Positions 14,201 to 25,736 of a stretch of 64,000 nucleotides of DNA are shown piece after piece. Where the stretch lies: the NCBI GenBank assembly GCA_030267565.1, contig BRXU01000032.1, positions 1 to 64,000 on the forward strand, given 5' to 3'. Source of the DNA: Pleodorina starrii. Its lineage: Eukaryota > Chlorophyta > Chlorophyceae > Chlamydomonadales > Volvocaceae. The notes beneath the pieces are model-generated. The model was not told the DNA's origin, ran no database searches, and was given only the letters and a program-made list of their open reading frames with translations. A program made the position numbers and the translations under genes. Within the stretch, counting starts at the first letter, position 1. Each line of letters opens with the position of its first letter.

Positions 14201-16789
14201 CGTGGTGGTGGAGTTGGGCCCTCCCTGCTCCGAAACCATCGCCACCGTCTGCCCCAGCCCCAGCATACTCTGCTCCACCAGAACCGCCAGGCACTGAGTC
14301 ATGCGCTTGGAGCTCTGAGGGGCGAGCAGCATGGTGATCAACTTGCCTTCGAGCTCGCCTGGGGAAGAAAACACGGGGTGGGGAGGTGGGTGGGGGGTGG
14401 GGGGAAGGGGGGTGGGGGTTGGGGGTTGGGGGGAAGGGAAGGGATCAGGGGAGAAAGCCGCGCAGTGCAACATCCCGGCAAACCGACAGCTCAAAAGCTC
14501 GGCATCCCGACAGCTCATTCCCTACACACACTCAAACCATCGCCACATCCCAGCATCCCGACATCTCGGCATCCCCCCTCCCTCCCTCCCTCCCTCCCTC
14601 CCTTCTCACCCTTCTTGTAGCCAAACAGGTGGTGTAGCTGTTTGTTGGCCATCTGGATCTCGCCAATGGACGAGATCAGTACGACAGCGGTTGCCAGCTC
14701 GTCCATCCGACTGAGGGGCGTGCCTGGGGCGAGGCGCCCGGGGTGGGGGGAGGGGGGACGGGGTGGGGCAGTGGGTGGGATCGCGATGCGGCTGAGCCTT
14801 CCGAGGAGCGGTACAACGTACAACGGTACAAGGTAAACCCGCAAACACCCCCCCTGCTCCCTGGGATCCCGCCTTCCCTGGACCCCACACTCCCCCTCCC
14901 CCCTCCTCCCTCACCATCCGGCAGCAGTGGCCCCGCGCCGTCGTCGTTCTTCTCCTGCTCCAGTCGGTCCGCCTCCGTGTAATACTCCAGAGCGCCCCAT
15001 GGGTCGTTCTTGACCGTCTCAAGAAACTTGCCGTACAGACGTACGAGTCGGTAGTTGTTGCCGTACGTCTCCAGCACCAGGTGGTACGCCGCTTGCGCCT
15101 TTACTCGGGGAGATGGGGGCGACAGCGGAGACGACAGAAAGGTAAACATGAGTAGGGTGTGGGGGCGGGGGGTGGCGCCGTCGGGCAGGCGTATGTGTGT
15201 GTGTGTCGGGGGGCCCGACGACACGGAGTGACTCATGTCCCACTTGCCTCCCTCCGTACGTCCGGGTTGCGTCCCATTGCGTCTCATTGCATTCCGTGCC
15301 GTTGTGCAGGGCAGGGGAGGGAAAGGCAGACGGCAGGGGAGGCGGCTGCGCCGTCCCTGGGTCCCCCACCCCCTGCCAGCCGACAGCCTCCCTCCCACAC
15401 GTTCCCCCACCCCTCTCAACCCCCTTGGCGGCCGTACCCACCCCCACCCCCACCCCCGCCCCCCCGCACTCACCCGCGTCACGGACACCTCAATGACCGC
15501 CAGCGCTTTGCTCAAATAGGTAAACGACACGTTGTGCGCATCCAGAGCTTTCCTGTGCGGGTGTGTACATGTGTGTGTGTGGGGGGGGGGGCGTGTTGTT
15601 TGGGTGGGGGTTGGGGTGGGGGGAGACAAACGGGGGCATGGTGGGGTCAGGTAAAGTGGGGGAGGCTGTTTGTGTCGGCCCGGAGTTAACGCGAACTTCC
15701 GGAGATCACCGGGAGAGGTGAGGTGAGGTGAGGTGAGGGGCCGGGGGAGAGCATTTCCGTTTCACAAAACGACCGCGTGGGACTGCGACCAGTGCCAAGC
15801 CAAAAACCCGCCCCGTCCGCTCCATAGCCCCCTCAACACCCCTCGGGTCACAGCTCAACACTTCCGGCTGGCGGTCGCCTCGCTCCCCTTGCTCCCCCCG
15901 ACCCCACATCCCGCCACCGCCCCACACATCCACCCATCCTCCACCAAACTCGAGCGTCTCACGCCTAAACCAGCCGCGTCTCTGGGCCCCCTCCGCCCAC
16001 CCGCCCCCCAGACGCTGCGCTTTTGTCTTTATCCCCACCCTCCCACACACAGACCCAACACAGGCGCTGCGGTCTCTTCTTCACTGCCCCCCCCCCCTCC
16101 CGCCTCCCCCACCCCTACCCCCCCCCCGCCCCTCCGCCCCACCAGAAGTTGCACATGGCACTGAGCGCCTCTCTGTGCAGCCGCACCACCATCCGCTGCT
16201 TGCGCTGGTACTCCACAAACCTGAGCAGGGGGGAGAGGAACGGACCGCACCGCAACGGACCGGCAGCACACCAGAGGCGGAGGACGGGACTGTGAATGCG
16301 CGTGCGCGAGCGCGTGTGTGTTTGTGTGTTTGTGCGTGTGTGGGGGGTGGGTGGTTGGGTGGGGTCTGGGGTGATAAGAGGAGTGCAAAATGCGTCGGGG
16401 GTGATAGGGGAGTTCAAATCGCCCCTCCGCACTCTTCGCAACCCTGCTCTACTGGTCGCGGGTCCTACCCTACCCTACCCTACCCTAGCAGGTCCATGGT
16501 GGATCCCACCGCCCCGCCCGCATTGCTGCCGGCGGCCTTCTGTTGCGCTTGCTGCATGCGGACAAAGATGATGAAGCGGCTCATGAGACCGGGCTTGAGC
16601 TTGCGGGCAGCCTGGGTGAAGGGTGAAGGGGCGGATGGGGCGGGGAGAGGAGGGGAGGGCGAGTTGAGGCGAGGTCCGGGGCCGAGGGAGGTAGGCGGCG
16701 ACGCCAAAAAGGGCGTCAAGACGCACGCGCAAGAGAACAAGGGCGGCGGTGGCGGCGGTGGCGGCGGCGGTGGCGGGATGGTGCGTGCG

Positions 16790-16885
<96 letters not shown>

Positions 16886-19800
16886 GTTACAGTATGTGTG
16901 TGTGTGTGTGTAACTGTTACATATCTGCCGGGCCGACACTGGCCGGGGGCGCTAACCCGCCCACATACGGGAGACCGCCGAAGCACTCCTCTGTTGAGGA
17001 GGGGCGTACCACCTTGTCTGCACACTGCACCGGGAAGTGCTAACCGCTGCGCCGTAATCGTCACAGGACAGCGTGTGTGTGTGTGGAGACATACGGACCG
17101 CAGAGCGGGGGGTGGGGTGGTGTGAGTAAAGTAAAACAGGGGGTAGTGGCGCGGAGAACAGCGCGGAGGGCGCGAGGGAGCGCGGCGAACCAAGCGCGGG
17201 GGTGGGGCCGACGACAGACACCCGGACACGGTTACTCAGGCCGGGCGAGGATCGTCCACCGCCTCCACGGGTGGCTGGGCAGGCGGAGGAGGGCGGCGAG
17301 GCGCGGCACGGCACGGGGCTCAATAGTAGCCAGGCAGCCACCGTTCAAGAGGCCCCCCTATTCTAGTATCTACTCCCCTCTGCCTTTGCCCGGGGCGGCC
17401 AGACCAGGGAGGGAGGGAGCCAGCCCGTAGGCCCGCCTCCCGGTCTACCAGTGAACCGCGGCGCCAACCAGCTCAAACCACACACGACCTCACACGTGGC
17501 CACACACCCGGTCAGCCACCCGCTCACCTCGACCTGTCTGCTGCCGCTCTGCGCCACCCCCAACACATCAATCATGAAGTTGGCTTGCAACAGCGACACA
17601 AAGGCGTTGCCCGGGAACAGGGCCAGACCCGCCTGGATCGGAACGGAACGGGGGATGTACAGGGGGTGGGGGTGGGGGTGGGGTGAGCGTGGTTTCGGAG
17701 CAAGCACGTCACATCAACAGCTGAGCAGAATACGACACGACACGACCTCTGCCCGCCAAGACCCCGGTTCGAATCCCTCCATCCACCGGGTGGTGGACAG
17801 GCGGTGTCGTTCATTGGGGGGCTTCATTGGTGTCGTAAACGACCGGGGGGTGGGTGGGTGGGTGGGTGGGTGGGTGGGTGGGTTTCGTAAGGAAAAAGAG
17901 GGTCATTCGTGATTCCCTCCTGCCCCCCGCCTTACCTTGATGTAGATCTGCGCCCGGGCCACCGCCGCCTTGTCCAGGAGGTTGCGGTCCACCCACACAC
18001 GACAGCACCTGACCAGGGCGGGTGCGAGGCAGCGGGTGAGAGGGCGAGAGGGAGAGCGGGAGCGGGAGAGGGGGGAGAGGGGGGAGAGGGACTTTCCTTT
18101 GCGTGCACACAGCGAGCACTGTCTCACGTGTGTTGGTTGCACTGCAAACAAGGTTGCACTGCAAACAACCTTCCCCTGGACATAACCGTCAACTACATAC
18201 GTACAGCCACGACCCGATCATGTAGTAGAGGGCCGGGGCGAGGGCGAGGGCCGTTGCGACGCCACGAATGAGCGGTGAACGAGCGGTTCCGGCTCCTGGG
18301 CCTGGCTGCCTCGAATCGCACCGAGCGCGAGTTGCTGCTTGGCGCCCGCCCACCTGCCTAAACGGGTATCTATCCGCGGCGGCTCGCAACAGAGTGCTGC
18401 TGCTGCTGCTGCTGCGGAGGCGGGGCTCACCAAGCAAGCGCAAGAGCAAGCGCAAGCGCAAGGGGGGGGGGTGAACCCACCTTGCAGCAATCTCTACGTC
18501 CCGTGGGTCGGCCCACAGGTCCACCACAATGTCCTGAAGAGGCACTCCCTTGGCGGCCGCAGTGCTGCGAGAGCAGGCGGACAGGCGAGCGGGGGGCGGG
18601 CGAGCGATTGGGGGCGCGCACACACATACACACATGCACACGCACAAGCGCATCGGAAACACACGGCGGGGGTGGCGGGGTGCGTCAGGCAAATGTTCAC
18701 GGCCGGGAAACCACCACCACCGAACGGCCTTGACGTATAATCCCAAAGCAGCGCCGCTCCGCCTCCCCCTCCCCCGCTCCCGCGCCCTCCTCCCTCTCCG
18801 CCTCTCCCCCTCCCCCTCCCCCTTCCGCTTACCTGAGCGCCGCCGCGGCCGCCTTGGCCGTCCTGCGCATCATCCACCATGACATCCCAAACCCCGCCGC
18901 CAACATCGGCGCAATGCCTGCCAGCATGGAAATGGTCATGGCCTTGGCAAAGGCCTCCATGTCCGCCGCCTTGACTCCAGGGTGGAACTCCAGTATCATG
19001 AGGTTGATCACACACCACACGATGGCGATGGAGAAGCCGGCCTTGAGGTGGTTCACCCAGCCCACAAGACAGGGACTCTGTCGGATGGGGGGGCCGGGGG
19101 AGGGAGGGGGGGAGGGAGGGGGGTCAGGGAGTGAAATGCTCCATTATATAACATTGAGAGACTGCGAGCGGGGGGGGGGCCGGGGGAGCAGAAACCGCAG
19201 CGAACGGACGGAGGCCCAGCGGAGAGGGAGGGAGGGAGGAAGGGAGGGAGGGAAGGGGGTTAGAAGCATGGCGGTCTCGACAGGCAGGCTGACGGGCTGC
19301 CGGGACAGGATCCGGGAGGGAGGGAGGGAGGGAGGGAAGGGGGGAGGAGATATGTGAAGCCGCAGCGATGGAACAGGGGCGATGCGGGCGGGCGGGAGAG
19401 GGAGAGAGCGGGAGGGGGGAGGAGGAGGGGGCGGTGCAGTGGTGAAACAGCCCAAAGGGTGGGAATGGTGGGAATGGTGTTGGTGGTGGGTGGGTCTCTC
19501 CATTCTTGGAGGAACCGGGGGTCGGTCAGGTCAGACACACCGTGTGTGGGTTGGATGGCTCCCCAGCACTACACCGCGTGCGGCACCGGCGACAGGAGCG
19601 GGACATGCGGGCGTGCGTCCAGCTCTCTCACACGCCCGGCCCCTGCCCATCAACTCGCTGCTACCCTTCCTCATAACCCCATCACCCTCAGCCCCACATC
19701 CGCAGCCCCCCCTCCTCCCCCTCCCTCTCCTCCCTCTCCTCCTCTCCCCCTCCTCAGGCCGCTCACCCATCTCATGTACTGGTAGGTCATGGCCAGTGAC

Positions 19801-22536
19801 AGGGCCAGGTAGACGCAGGCAGCCACACGGGGCCACCCCAGGAACACGTCCACCAGCGTCATGCACACCTGACAGGCAGGGAGGGAGGGGGTAATAAGGA
19901 CAAGGAAGGGAGGGAGAGGGAAAGGGAGGTTATAAAGGCGTTAGACACCGCAGCGGTGGGACGAGGGCCGTAATCGTTTCCATTTTTATAACAATACATG
20001 TCGGCATTGTTTCCCCTTTATGTAGCACAGAGACGAACAATTGTTGGCCGAAGTCGCCGCCCATGACCCCCTCCCCCTCCCACCCCACCCCACCCCATCC
20101 CGCCTCACACACGCACGCAGCCGCACACGCAGCCGCAGCCGCACACGCACGCAGCCGCAGCCGCACTCCGCCGCACCTTGAGAGCAAAGCCCATGACCTC
20201 CGCCCCGCTGTGCCCCAACGCCATGGGTCGGCGGCTCTTTGGGTTCACCTCCACCTCCGCCATGTTGGTCAACAGAGCCATCGCCACAAACACAAGCAAG
20301 CTGCGGGCGGGGGGGCCGCGGGGGTGTGGGCGGGGAGTGTGCGGGGATGTGGGGGTGTGCGTGGGCGTGTGTGGGTGTGCGGGTGCAGCTCAGCGGGGTA
20401 CGACACGGGTACGGCAGGCCGAGCCGCATACAAGGCGTATCAGGCGGCGCTGTCATCGACACGCAGGCGTGCAGACCCCACCCCACCCCACCACACACCA
20501 CACCACACCACACCACACCACACAGGGCGAGAACTTTGCAGCCCAGTACGTCCGCGCACGTGGGACATTCTATTTTTTCCCTCTACCCCCGTCCCCGCCC
20601 CGGGCCCCCTCCTTAACTACGCATTTTTACATCCCTACTCCACGGACTCAGGCTAGGTATCCGTGGATCCCTCCCCGCCCCTCCGCCCCCCTCCACCTCA
20701 CCCCCCTCCACCCCACCTGACCCCGGACACCACCGCATGCACCACGTGGGGTAGCGCCGCGCAACCTGCGGCAAGAGAGAGAGAGAGAGAGAGGGACACA
20801 CAGAGGGGCACACACAGAGAGAGAGAGGCACAGCGCAAACACTGCTGGGAGCCGAGGATCGACCCCACGAGGCCAGCAGCGCGAGGGCGGACGCAGCTTC
20901 CCGGGGCAGCAGAGACAGCCGTCCTCCGTCCTTTACCCACCACCCACCACCCCCCCCCTCACCCCCCCCCCATGCCGCCAGGCTAGGGAGAGGCCGCCCA
21001 CCTCCACCTCCACATCCGCACCACACGTCAAGTGTCCCAAACACGCGCGCTGGCACCCGCACCCGCCCCCAGCAAGCCGGCACCGGCTCGGACTCTCCCT
21101 CCCTCTCCTCTCCCTCCCTCGTCACTCACTGTATTCGGGGAACAGAGCCAGGTGCTTGTGCGGTTTGTCCGGCCCGTTGAGCTGGCAGGTGATCCCGACC
21201 TGAGGCGGTCACAGCGGCGACAACACCAGCAGCGGTGAGATGGGAGTGGCGGGGGTGGCGGCAGACAGACGCTAGTTGCAACGCTGGCTGGAACATAAAC
21301 ATTGGCGAATCACTATTTGCAGGAGGGGGGAATGGTCAGGATGCACACAAAGCGAGAGGCGGTTCCGGCGGGCCATCTCCAGCCGCGATGCCGGGGGAGG
21401 TTTCCTCCCCTCGCACCCGAGCTTCCGGCGCGGAGCCACATCAACCTCCCCCCCCTCCCCGCCACCGCCTGCCGACGTCGATGCGCGCGCATCCAGCCGA
21501 TCCCTTCCTCCCTGCGCCTTCTCCGCAAATGCTCCCCCCACCCCCCACCCACCCCCAATGCACGCCCTCCCCGCCCTTCACACCAGCCCGCCTACCCGCC
21601 CAGCCGATCCCCAATCCCCATCGCCCTCAGCCCCTCCTCTCCGTCCCCCTACGGACCTCGCCCCCTCCCCCGCGTCCGTGGACAACCCCCACCGACCGAC
21701 CTGCAGCAGATTGAGTGAGGCGATGTCGAAGGCCTGAAAGAACACGCTGGTGAAGAAGCGAAGAACCTGCCAGTGGAGGGGGTGGGGGGGGGTCAGGGAG
21801 TGATATGCTCCTATATATTAAAATGAGTCACTGCGGACGTTGTTGATCAAGCGGGGGTGGGGGGGAGAGAGAGGGGAGAGGGGAGAGAGCAAGAGGAGAG
21901 GGAGAGCGGGAGGGAGGCGGAGAGGAGGAGGGGGTGGGGGAGAGGCGGAAATGGAAATGAACGGCAGCGATGGGACCGGAGGCGCCATGGGGAATGCAGC
22001 CCCCCGTGAGGACGGAGGGATGGGTGGGCGGCGAGACCAGACATCGCCCCCTGGCCCACCCAGCCCACCCAGCCGTGCGAGCTAACCTGTCGCCCCTAAC
22101 TCTTCACTCCCATCATGGACGCGGATTTGGATGTGGATGGTTGTGATGTGATGCGGTGTATGCATGGCAGCATGGGTGAATGGCACTGCCGGCATACTTT
22201 GGACCGCCGCTGCCGGCGGTTGATGTCCAGATGCAGCCTCCCCACCTCCCCTCCCGACCTCCCCTCACGGCAAGTAAGCATTCCGCTCCTGCCGGGATAT
22301 TCCCCCCTCCTCGGATGCAGCTGCGGATGCGGCAGTGGCGAACTGCTCCGCCGGTCCCTCCGATCCAGGTGGCCCTCCACTCCCTTGCCCGTGCCCCCGC
22401 CTGACGAGCTGTGGCCAACCAACCAACCAACCAACCAATCTAAGCCCTCGCTGTGCCCCACCAGCTGGACAGCCCAAGCCCAGCCCAGCGCCAAATGAAC
22501 ACGTGGCGGCGCCTCCCCTTCCTCTCGCTCCGACAC

Positions 22537-22568
<32 letters not shown>

Positions 22569-25500
22569 AGGGTTACGAGCTCCTCGAGCCCCCCGCCGCG
22601 GCAATCAACAGACCCCCACCCGAGCTCCATCGCTCACCCCACTCCCCATCCCACTTCCTCCCACTCCCCTCCCACAGACAGCACCTTGCTTCCACCGCCG
22701 TGCAGCTCACCAGCAAACCCCGCCCGCTCCCTGCCCTCACCCTATCCTATTGTTCCAAACCCCGCCCGTCCTCCTTGCCGTCTGTCCACTCATCCGCCAC
22801 CCGCCCCCTCACCCACCCGCCTCCCTGCCCACCAGCCGCCCCGGGCCCTGGGTCCGTTCGCTCACGTCTCCGCCGTTCCTCCCCTGCGGGATCATTGCCC
22901 ATTACCCACCAGCCGCCTCCCGCCCACCCGCCCTGCAGCCCTCATCCCCACCCTTGTCCCTGCCATACCCTACCCCACATTCACTTCAATGTGCCACAAC
23001 CCCACCCACCCCACACACCCGCCCCCACCCACCCACCCGCCCCACCGCCTTACCTTGATGGGCCACACCACGGGGAACTTCTGTTCTTTGAAGCACCAGG
23101 CCACCCACACGCACAGTCCAATGTTGGCTGCCAGCAGGGCCACCATGCCGTACAGCAGCGCCACGAAAGCGCCATAGCCCTGCGCATCGGGAGGACCCGC
23201 GACCAGCCAGTCAGTCAGCCAGTCGGACGGACAGACAGACAGACAGACCAGGCGACAGGAGGCGGCGCGAGGCGCTACGACGCTGTCAAAGGCAGGTCTG
23301 CCAAAGGTCAGCGCTGGAAATGAGGGAGTAAACAACGGCCCGAGATCGGGAAGCGGGGGTATCTGCATGCATGCGTGCTGCCCCGGCGGCGCGGCGGCGG
23401 TGAAGCGGTACTGCTGCGCCACCGCCACCTCGCCTTTTCACGCGCTGCTGCTCTTTTGCCACCGCCCTCACTGCTACCGCCGCCGCTACTGCCGTCGTCA
23501 TGATTGCTGCATGGGTAGCCGCCCGTGTAGCTGCTACTGCTGCTCGTGCTGCTGCTGCTGCTGCTGCCAGCGCGCCACTGCGCATCGCCCCCCCCCAACC
23601 CCCCCCGCAGAGGCCTCAGGCCCGCGAGGCCGGGCTGGGAGGGCAGCCCGGCCCAGAAGGCCGCCCGCCCGCCCTCCAGCAGCAGCAGCAGCTGCAGCAC
23701 CGGGGCAGCACCGCATTGAGGCGGCATTGAGGCGGCATTGAGGCGGCATGAGCCTGCTGGGAGGGGCCGCGAGAGCCGCTCTCCTCTACTTGGACCGGGC
23801 TGAGCCCTTCCTCCGCAACGCAACGCCAGTTGCGGCGCTCCCCGGGCAGGTAGCAGAAGGAGCCCCTGGGGCCCTCGGCGCCGGGCCGCCGCCAGCTGGC
23901 TGCGTTGGCCTGCACCTGTCTGCACCTGCCTGCCTGCCCCGCGGCCGTAGCCAGCCGGGCGCGCTGCTGGTCAGGTCGCTGCTGCCGGCGTCCACTCCGC
24001 CGCGTCCGCTTCACCGGTCAGCGACTCCGTGCCCTTTGCTGCTACTGCTGCAGCCATGCCGTGCCGTGCCGTGTCGGGTCGCCGTCATCGCTTGCTGCGC
24101 CGGCCATCCTTTTCGGCCTTCCCCGGCTGGATGGGGCGCACGGAGGCAGAGGACCCCGGAGCGGACCAAGCCTCCCGCTTTTGAGCCAGGCCGCCCTCCC
24201 GTGCCGAGACCCATCCCCGGCCCCTTCCGCTGGCCTGGCAACCCAAACCCTAAATCCCTAAAACCCCGACACGAACGCCCCATGCCCCCCCGCCGCCCCG
24301 TTCCCTCACTCTCCCCGGCCCCTCCCCGGCCGCGGAGGTGCTCCCCGCAACGTCCCCCCCCGCGCGCTCTCGTCTTTATTGACCCCACGCCTTCACCCGC
24401 CGCCGCCGCAGCAGCAGCAGTTGCGACCGCCGCCGCCGCCGCCGCTGCCCCGCCCTTCCTCACCAGGTCAGCCACCCAGTCAAACCCCAGCACGTTGACG
24501 ATCTTCCACGGCATGCCATTCGGATTGATGTTCCAGCCCTGAGAGGGCTGGATGACGGTCGTGAAGACCTGCCAGCCGTCCAGAATGATCTTCAGGAGCA
24601 CCCATCGGATCACGATCCGCGTCTCGCTGTTCTCCTTGCTGCAGGTGGGAGGCGCGGCGTGTCAGGGGGGCGTTGGGTGTTCGGCGGGGGTGTTGGGCGG
24701 GGGCACAGAGAGGAGAGGTGGTGGAAAGTGGGTCGGAGGAAAGAGTCGCCGCGAGCGGCGAGACGGCGGTCTGGGGCGCTAGCGCGGCGGTGGCAGGACT
24801 GCAGGGCAGGGCAGGGCAGGCGGTGTATTGAGATGCGGCGGTGCCGGTGCCGGTGCTGTTTGTTGATGCCGGCGGCGCTGCCTGGGCACCCACAGCGCGT
24901 TTGCGCCGCCATCGAGGGCGGCCGCGGCGGCGGCGATAGCGGTTTTGCTGCGGACAGTCCCCGCTGCCGCTGCTGTCGCTGCTGTGTGGCCCCTGCAGCT
25001 GCTCGGTCTGCTGCCGATCCAGGAGGGCCCTCCGGTTGCTGCTGCTGCAAGGAGATGCACCGCGGCTTCAGGGCGGGGTGGGAAACCACCCTTACTGGGG
25101 ACTCTGAGGCTGGGTTCGCTGGTTTGGTCGGGGTCACGGCATGACTGCCAGGGTCCCGGTAGCCCTGCGCCTCGGCCCCAGCACGTCACCAAGACGCAGG
25201 GCCTTGGGTCGTTTATCCCTCGCCGACGCACGCAGACGGGGGAGACGGAACTCGCCTCAGCGTAAACAAGACTCCGAACACGGCATTTTCAAAGCTGGGC
25301 CGGCGGCTCGCGTCCAGCTCATCGCCCCCGCGGCCCAATCCGCCGTTGATGTTGGCTCCAATCCTGCAGTGCAGTGATGCACGATGTGTCAACATACCCT
25401 GGCTGTAGGCGGCGGTCACGGCAACGATGGTTGGGCTACAAGCTGGCGGGTGGGGGAGGGGTTTTGCAGTGGGGCTTCGGTGCTTGGTGGGGCGGAGGCC

Positions 25501-25736
25501 GACGCCGGGGAAGGGTAGCCACGAGAAAAGAGCAACACGAGTGCCAGGACACCCAAGTGGAGCTACCGTGCTTCTTGGTAGCGGAGGCCATAATTGAACT
25601 AAATCTCCAGCGATGCACAGGATTAGGTGCGAGTGCCCTGGCAGCTTGTGCGCCGGCGTTGCGGAACGGGCGCGTACCTAAACCGCTTAGAGTAGACGCT
25701 GCCATTTGCGCTGGGAGCCACGCTGGCAGCGTACAT
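144..25736 (-). CDS. Large multi-pass membrane TPR/PAS protein (TmcB-like), 3' end beyond the window
   Basis: I join 37 exons read on the minus strand. They give 6540 coding bases, about 2180 residues, all in consistent phase. The protein resembles the algal 'tiny macrocysts protein B' (TmcB/TmcC-like) family: an N-terminal multi-helix membrane region (about 1-374), a TPR-type helical block (375-618), about five PAS-like domains (619-1333), low-complexity linkers (1334-1884), then a transmembrane helix, a likely extracytoplasmic region and another helix (1885-2180). The start is ATG at 25736, a short exon reading MYAASVAPSANGSVYSKRF that joins in phase to the next exon. The left-most exon ends at a clear GTGGGG donor at 143, so the gene continues past base 1. 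PAS domains sense ligands, redox state or light; no cofactor is identifiable here. Exon coordinates are given in the block entries. The single-gene reading rests on unbroken phase across all junctions; cDNA could still split or merge exons. Confidence 0.85.
3465..3499 (+). repeat. Dispersed intron motif A, copy 1
   Basis: Near-complete copy reading GGTTATCCACGATAGGCC, then GGAGCCCGTAAACGG. It lies about 50 nt upstream (minus sense) of the 3' splice site of the exon 3273-3416. Confidence 0.7.
5566..5588 (+). repeat. Dispersed intron motif A, truncated copy 2
   Basis: GGTTATCCACGTATAGGCC followed by GCAGG, so only the first two thirds of the motif is kept. It lies in the intron upstream of the exon 4912-5443. 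Confidence 0.6.
7361..7395 (+). repeat. Dispersed intron motif A, copy 3
   Basis: GGTTATCCACCTATAGGCC followed by GGAGCCCGTGCAAATGG, 36 nt upstream of the 3' splice site of the exon 6394-7324. Confidence 0.7.
8931..9035 (+). repeat. Dispersed intron motif A, two diverged copies in tandem
   Basis: The first copy, near 8931, reads GATTATCCACGTTTAGGCC. The second, near 8991, reads GTGTCCGCGGATAGGCCC, then GAGCCCGTGAACGG, with its tail duplicated (GGAGCCCGTGAAG). Both lie in the intron upstream of the exon 8766-8899. Confidence 0.6.
11076..11304 (+). repeat. (GGGAT)n pentamer array
   Basis: About 45 nearly perfect copies of a GGGAT unit in the intron between the exons 10568-10896 and 11430-11527. 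On the sense strand of the gene this is (ATCCC)n. Confidence 0.95.
12125..12165 (+). repeat. Dispersed intron motif A, copy 4
   Basis: GGTTATCCACGTACCGG then TATAGGCC and GGAGCCCGTTAACGG. An extra few bases are inserted in the middle. It lies about 77 nt upstream of the 3' splice site of the exon 11854-12048. Confidence 0.65.
12354..12411 (+). repeat. (CCCA)n tract
   Basis: Uninterrupted CCCA repeats with one CATC break, in an intron of the PAS gene. Confidence 0.9.
13394..13642 (+). promoter_or_regulatory. Promoter-like segment and possible first exon inside a PAS-gene intron
   Basis: The 1.45-kb intron 12678-14130 contains a non-repetitive block on the strand opposite to the host gene. 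It holds a palindromic TGACGTCA (13394-13401) and a perfect 13-bp direct repeat ACGTCATACCGTA (13396-13408 and 13415-13427). A CATAAATAG TATA-like box lies at 13448-13456, and ATG codons at 13575 and 13587. The second ATG opens a reading frame MPFPSPLAWAAAATLVIF that ends at an AG|GTAAGC donor at 13642. This looks like a gene start encoding a signal peptide or membrane anchor. I found no convincing next exon, so it may be a fragment, a nested gene or chance. Confidence 0.35.
14915..18564 (-). other. Exons 11-17 of the PAS gene: TmcB/TmcC-type TPR block
   Basis: Exons are 18481-18564, 17936-18008, 17528-17632, 16484-16611, 16143-16220, 15474-15552 and 14915-15098 (residues about 375-618). The predicted helices include a segment on handling of parallel arms (CCRVWVDRNLLDKAAVARAQ), FPGNAFVSLLQANFMIDVL, FVEYQRKQRMVVRLHREAL, and AAYHLVLETYGNNYRLVRLY followed by GKFLETVKNDPWGALEYYTE. 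The last stretch, 'one-liner TPR then GKFLE..KNDPWGA..YY.EAD', is the signature I associate with the TmcB/TmcC TPR repeat region that precedes the PAS domains. It is probably cytosolic and may mediate protein contacts or dimerisation. Confidence 0.75.
16796..16884 (+). repeat. (GT)n dinucleotide array
   Basis: Pure GT repeat of about 45 units in the intron upstream of the exon 16484-16611, flanked by less pure GT/GC repeats. Confidence 0.95.
19125..19171 (+). repeat. Dispersed intron motif C, copy 1
   Basis: GTCAGGGAGTGAAATGCTCC, then TTATATAACATTGAG and ACTGCG. A close copy lies at 21792. It lies about 50 nt upstream of the 3' splice site of the exon 18833-19077. Confidence 0.6.
21792..21838 (+). 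repeat. Dispersed intron motif C, copy 2
   Basis: GTCAGGGAGTGATATGCTCC, then TATATATTAAAATGAG and ACTGCG. It lies about 26 nt upstream of the 3' splice site of the exon 21701-21766, the same relative place as the copy at 19125. Confidence 0.6.

Larger units (their letters stand above)
7689..14723 (-). other. Exons 18-27 of the PAS gene: series of about five PAS-like domains
   Basis: Exons are 14610-14723, 14131-14358, 12548-12677, 11854-12048, 11430-11527, 10568-10896, 9942-10117, 9376-9499, 8766-8899 and 7689-8304 (residues about 619-1333). Five PAS cores are visible. The first contains VLISSIGEIQMANKQLHHLF then GYKKGELEGK. The second contains ASYFWIAPNGVIAGCD then FGYLPHDVIG. The third contains PFLMLVTDRKGAIKFASPQL. 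The fourth contains LHVNSEGIITGVSKDTP then LFGFEASHVIGR. The fifth contains VLELNSLGRITAVLEEHTRP then LFGLGTKSLVGQ. The first is closest to a canonical PAS fold; the last is the most diverged. No conserved cysteine of a LOV photosensor (NCRFLQ) is visible, so a flavin photoreceptor role is not supported. Confidence 0.75.
18833..25736 (-). other. Exons 1-10 of the PAS gene: N-terminal membrane module
   Basis: Exons are 25678-25736, 25256-25363, 24464-24638, 23054-23179, 21701-21766, 21130-21199, 20717-20765, 20177-20300, 19767-19868 and 18833-19077 (residues about 1-374). The first two encode a short disordered head ending FENAVFGVLFTL. Hydrophobic segments follow: WVLLKIILDGWQVFTTVI, then a long helix containing ALLYGMVALLAANIGLCVW, VFVAMALLTNM, ACVYLALSLAMTYQYM, SIAIVWCVINLMIL and SMLAGIAPMLAAGFG. 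This spacing matches the membrane domain at the start of TmcB-like algal proteins. The junction between exons 2 and 3 appears to use a GC donor (CTGAG then GCGAGT), because only that choice keeps phase. Confidence 0.8.
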
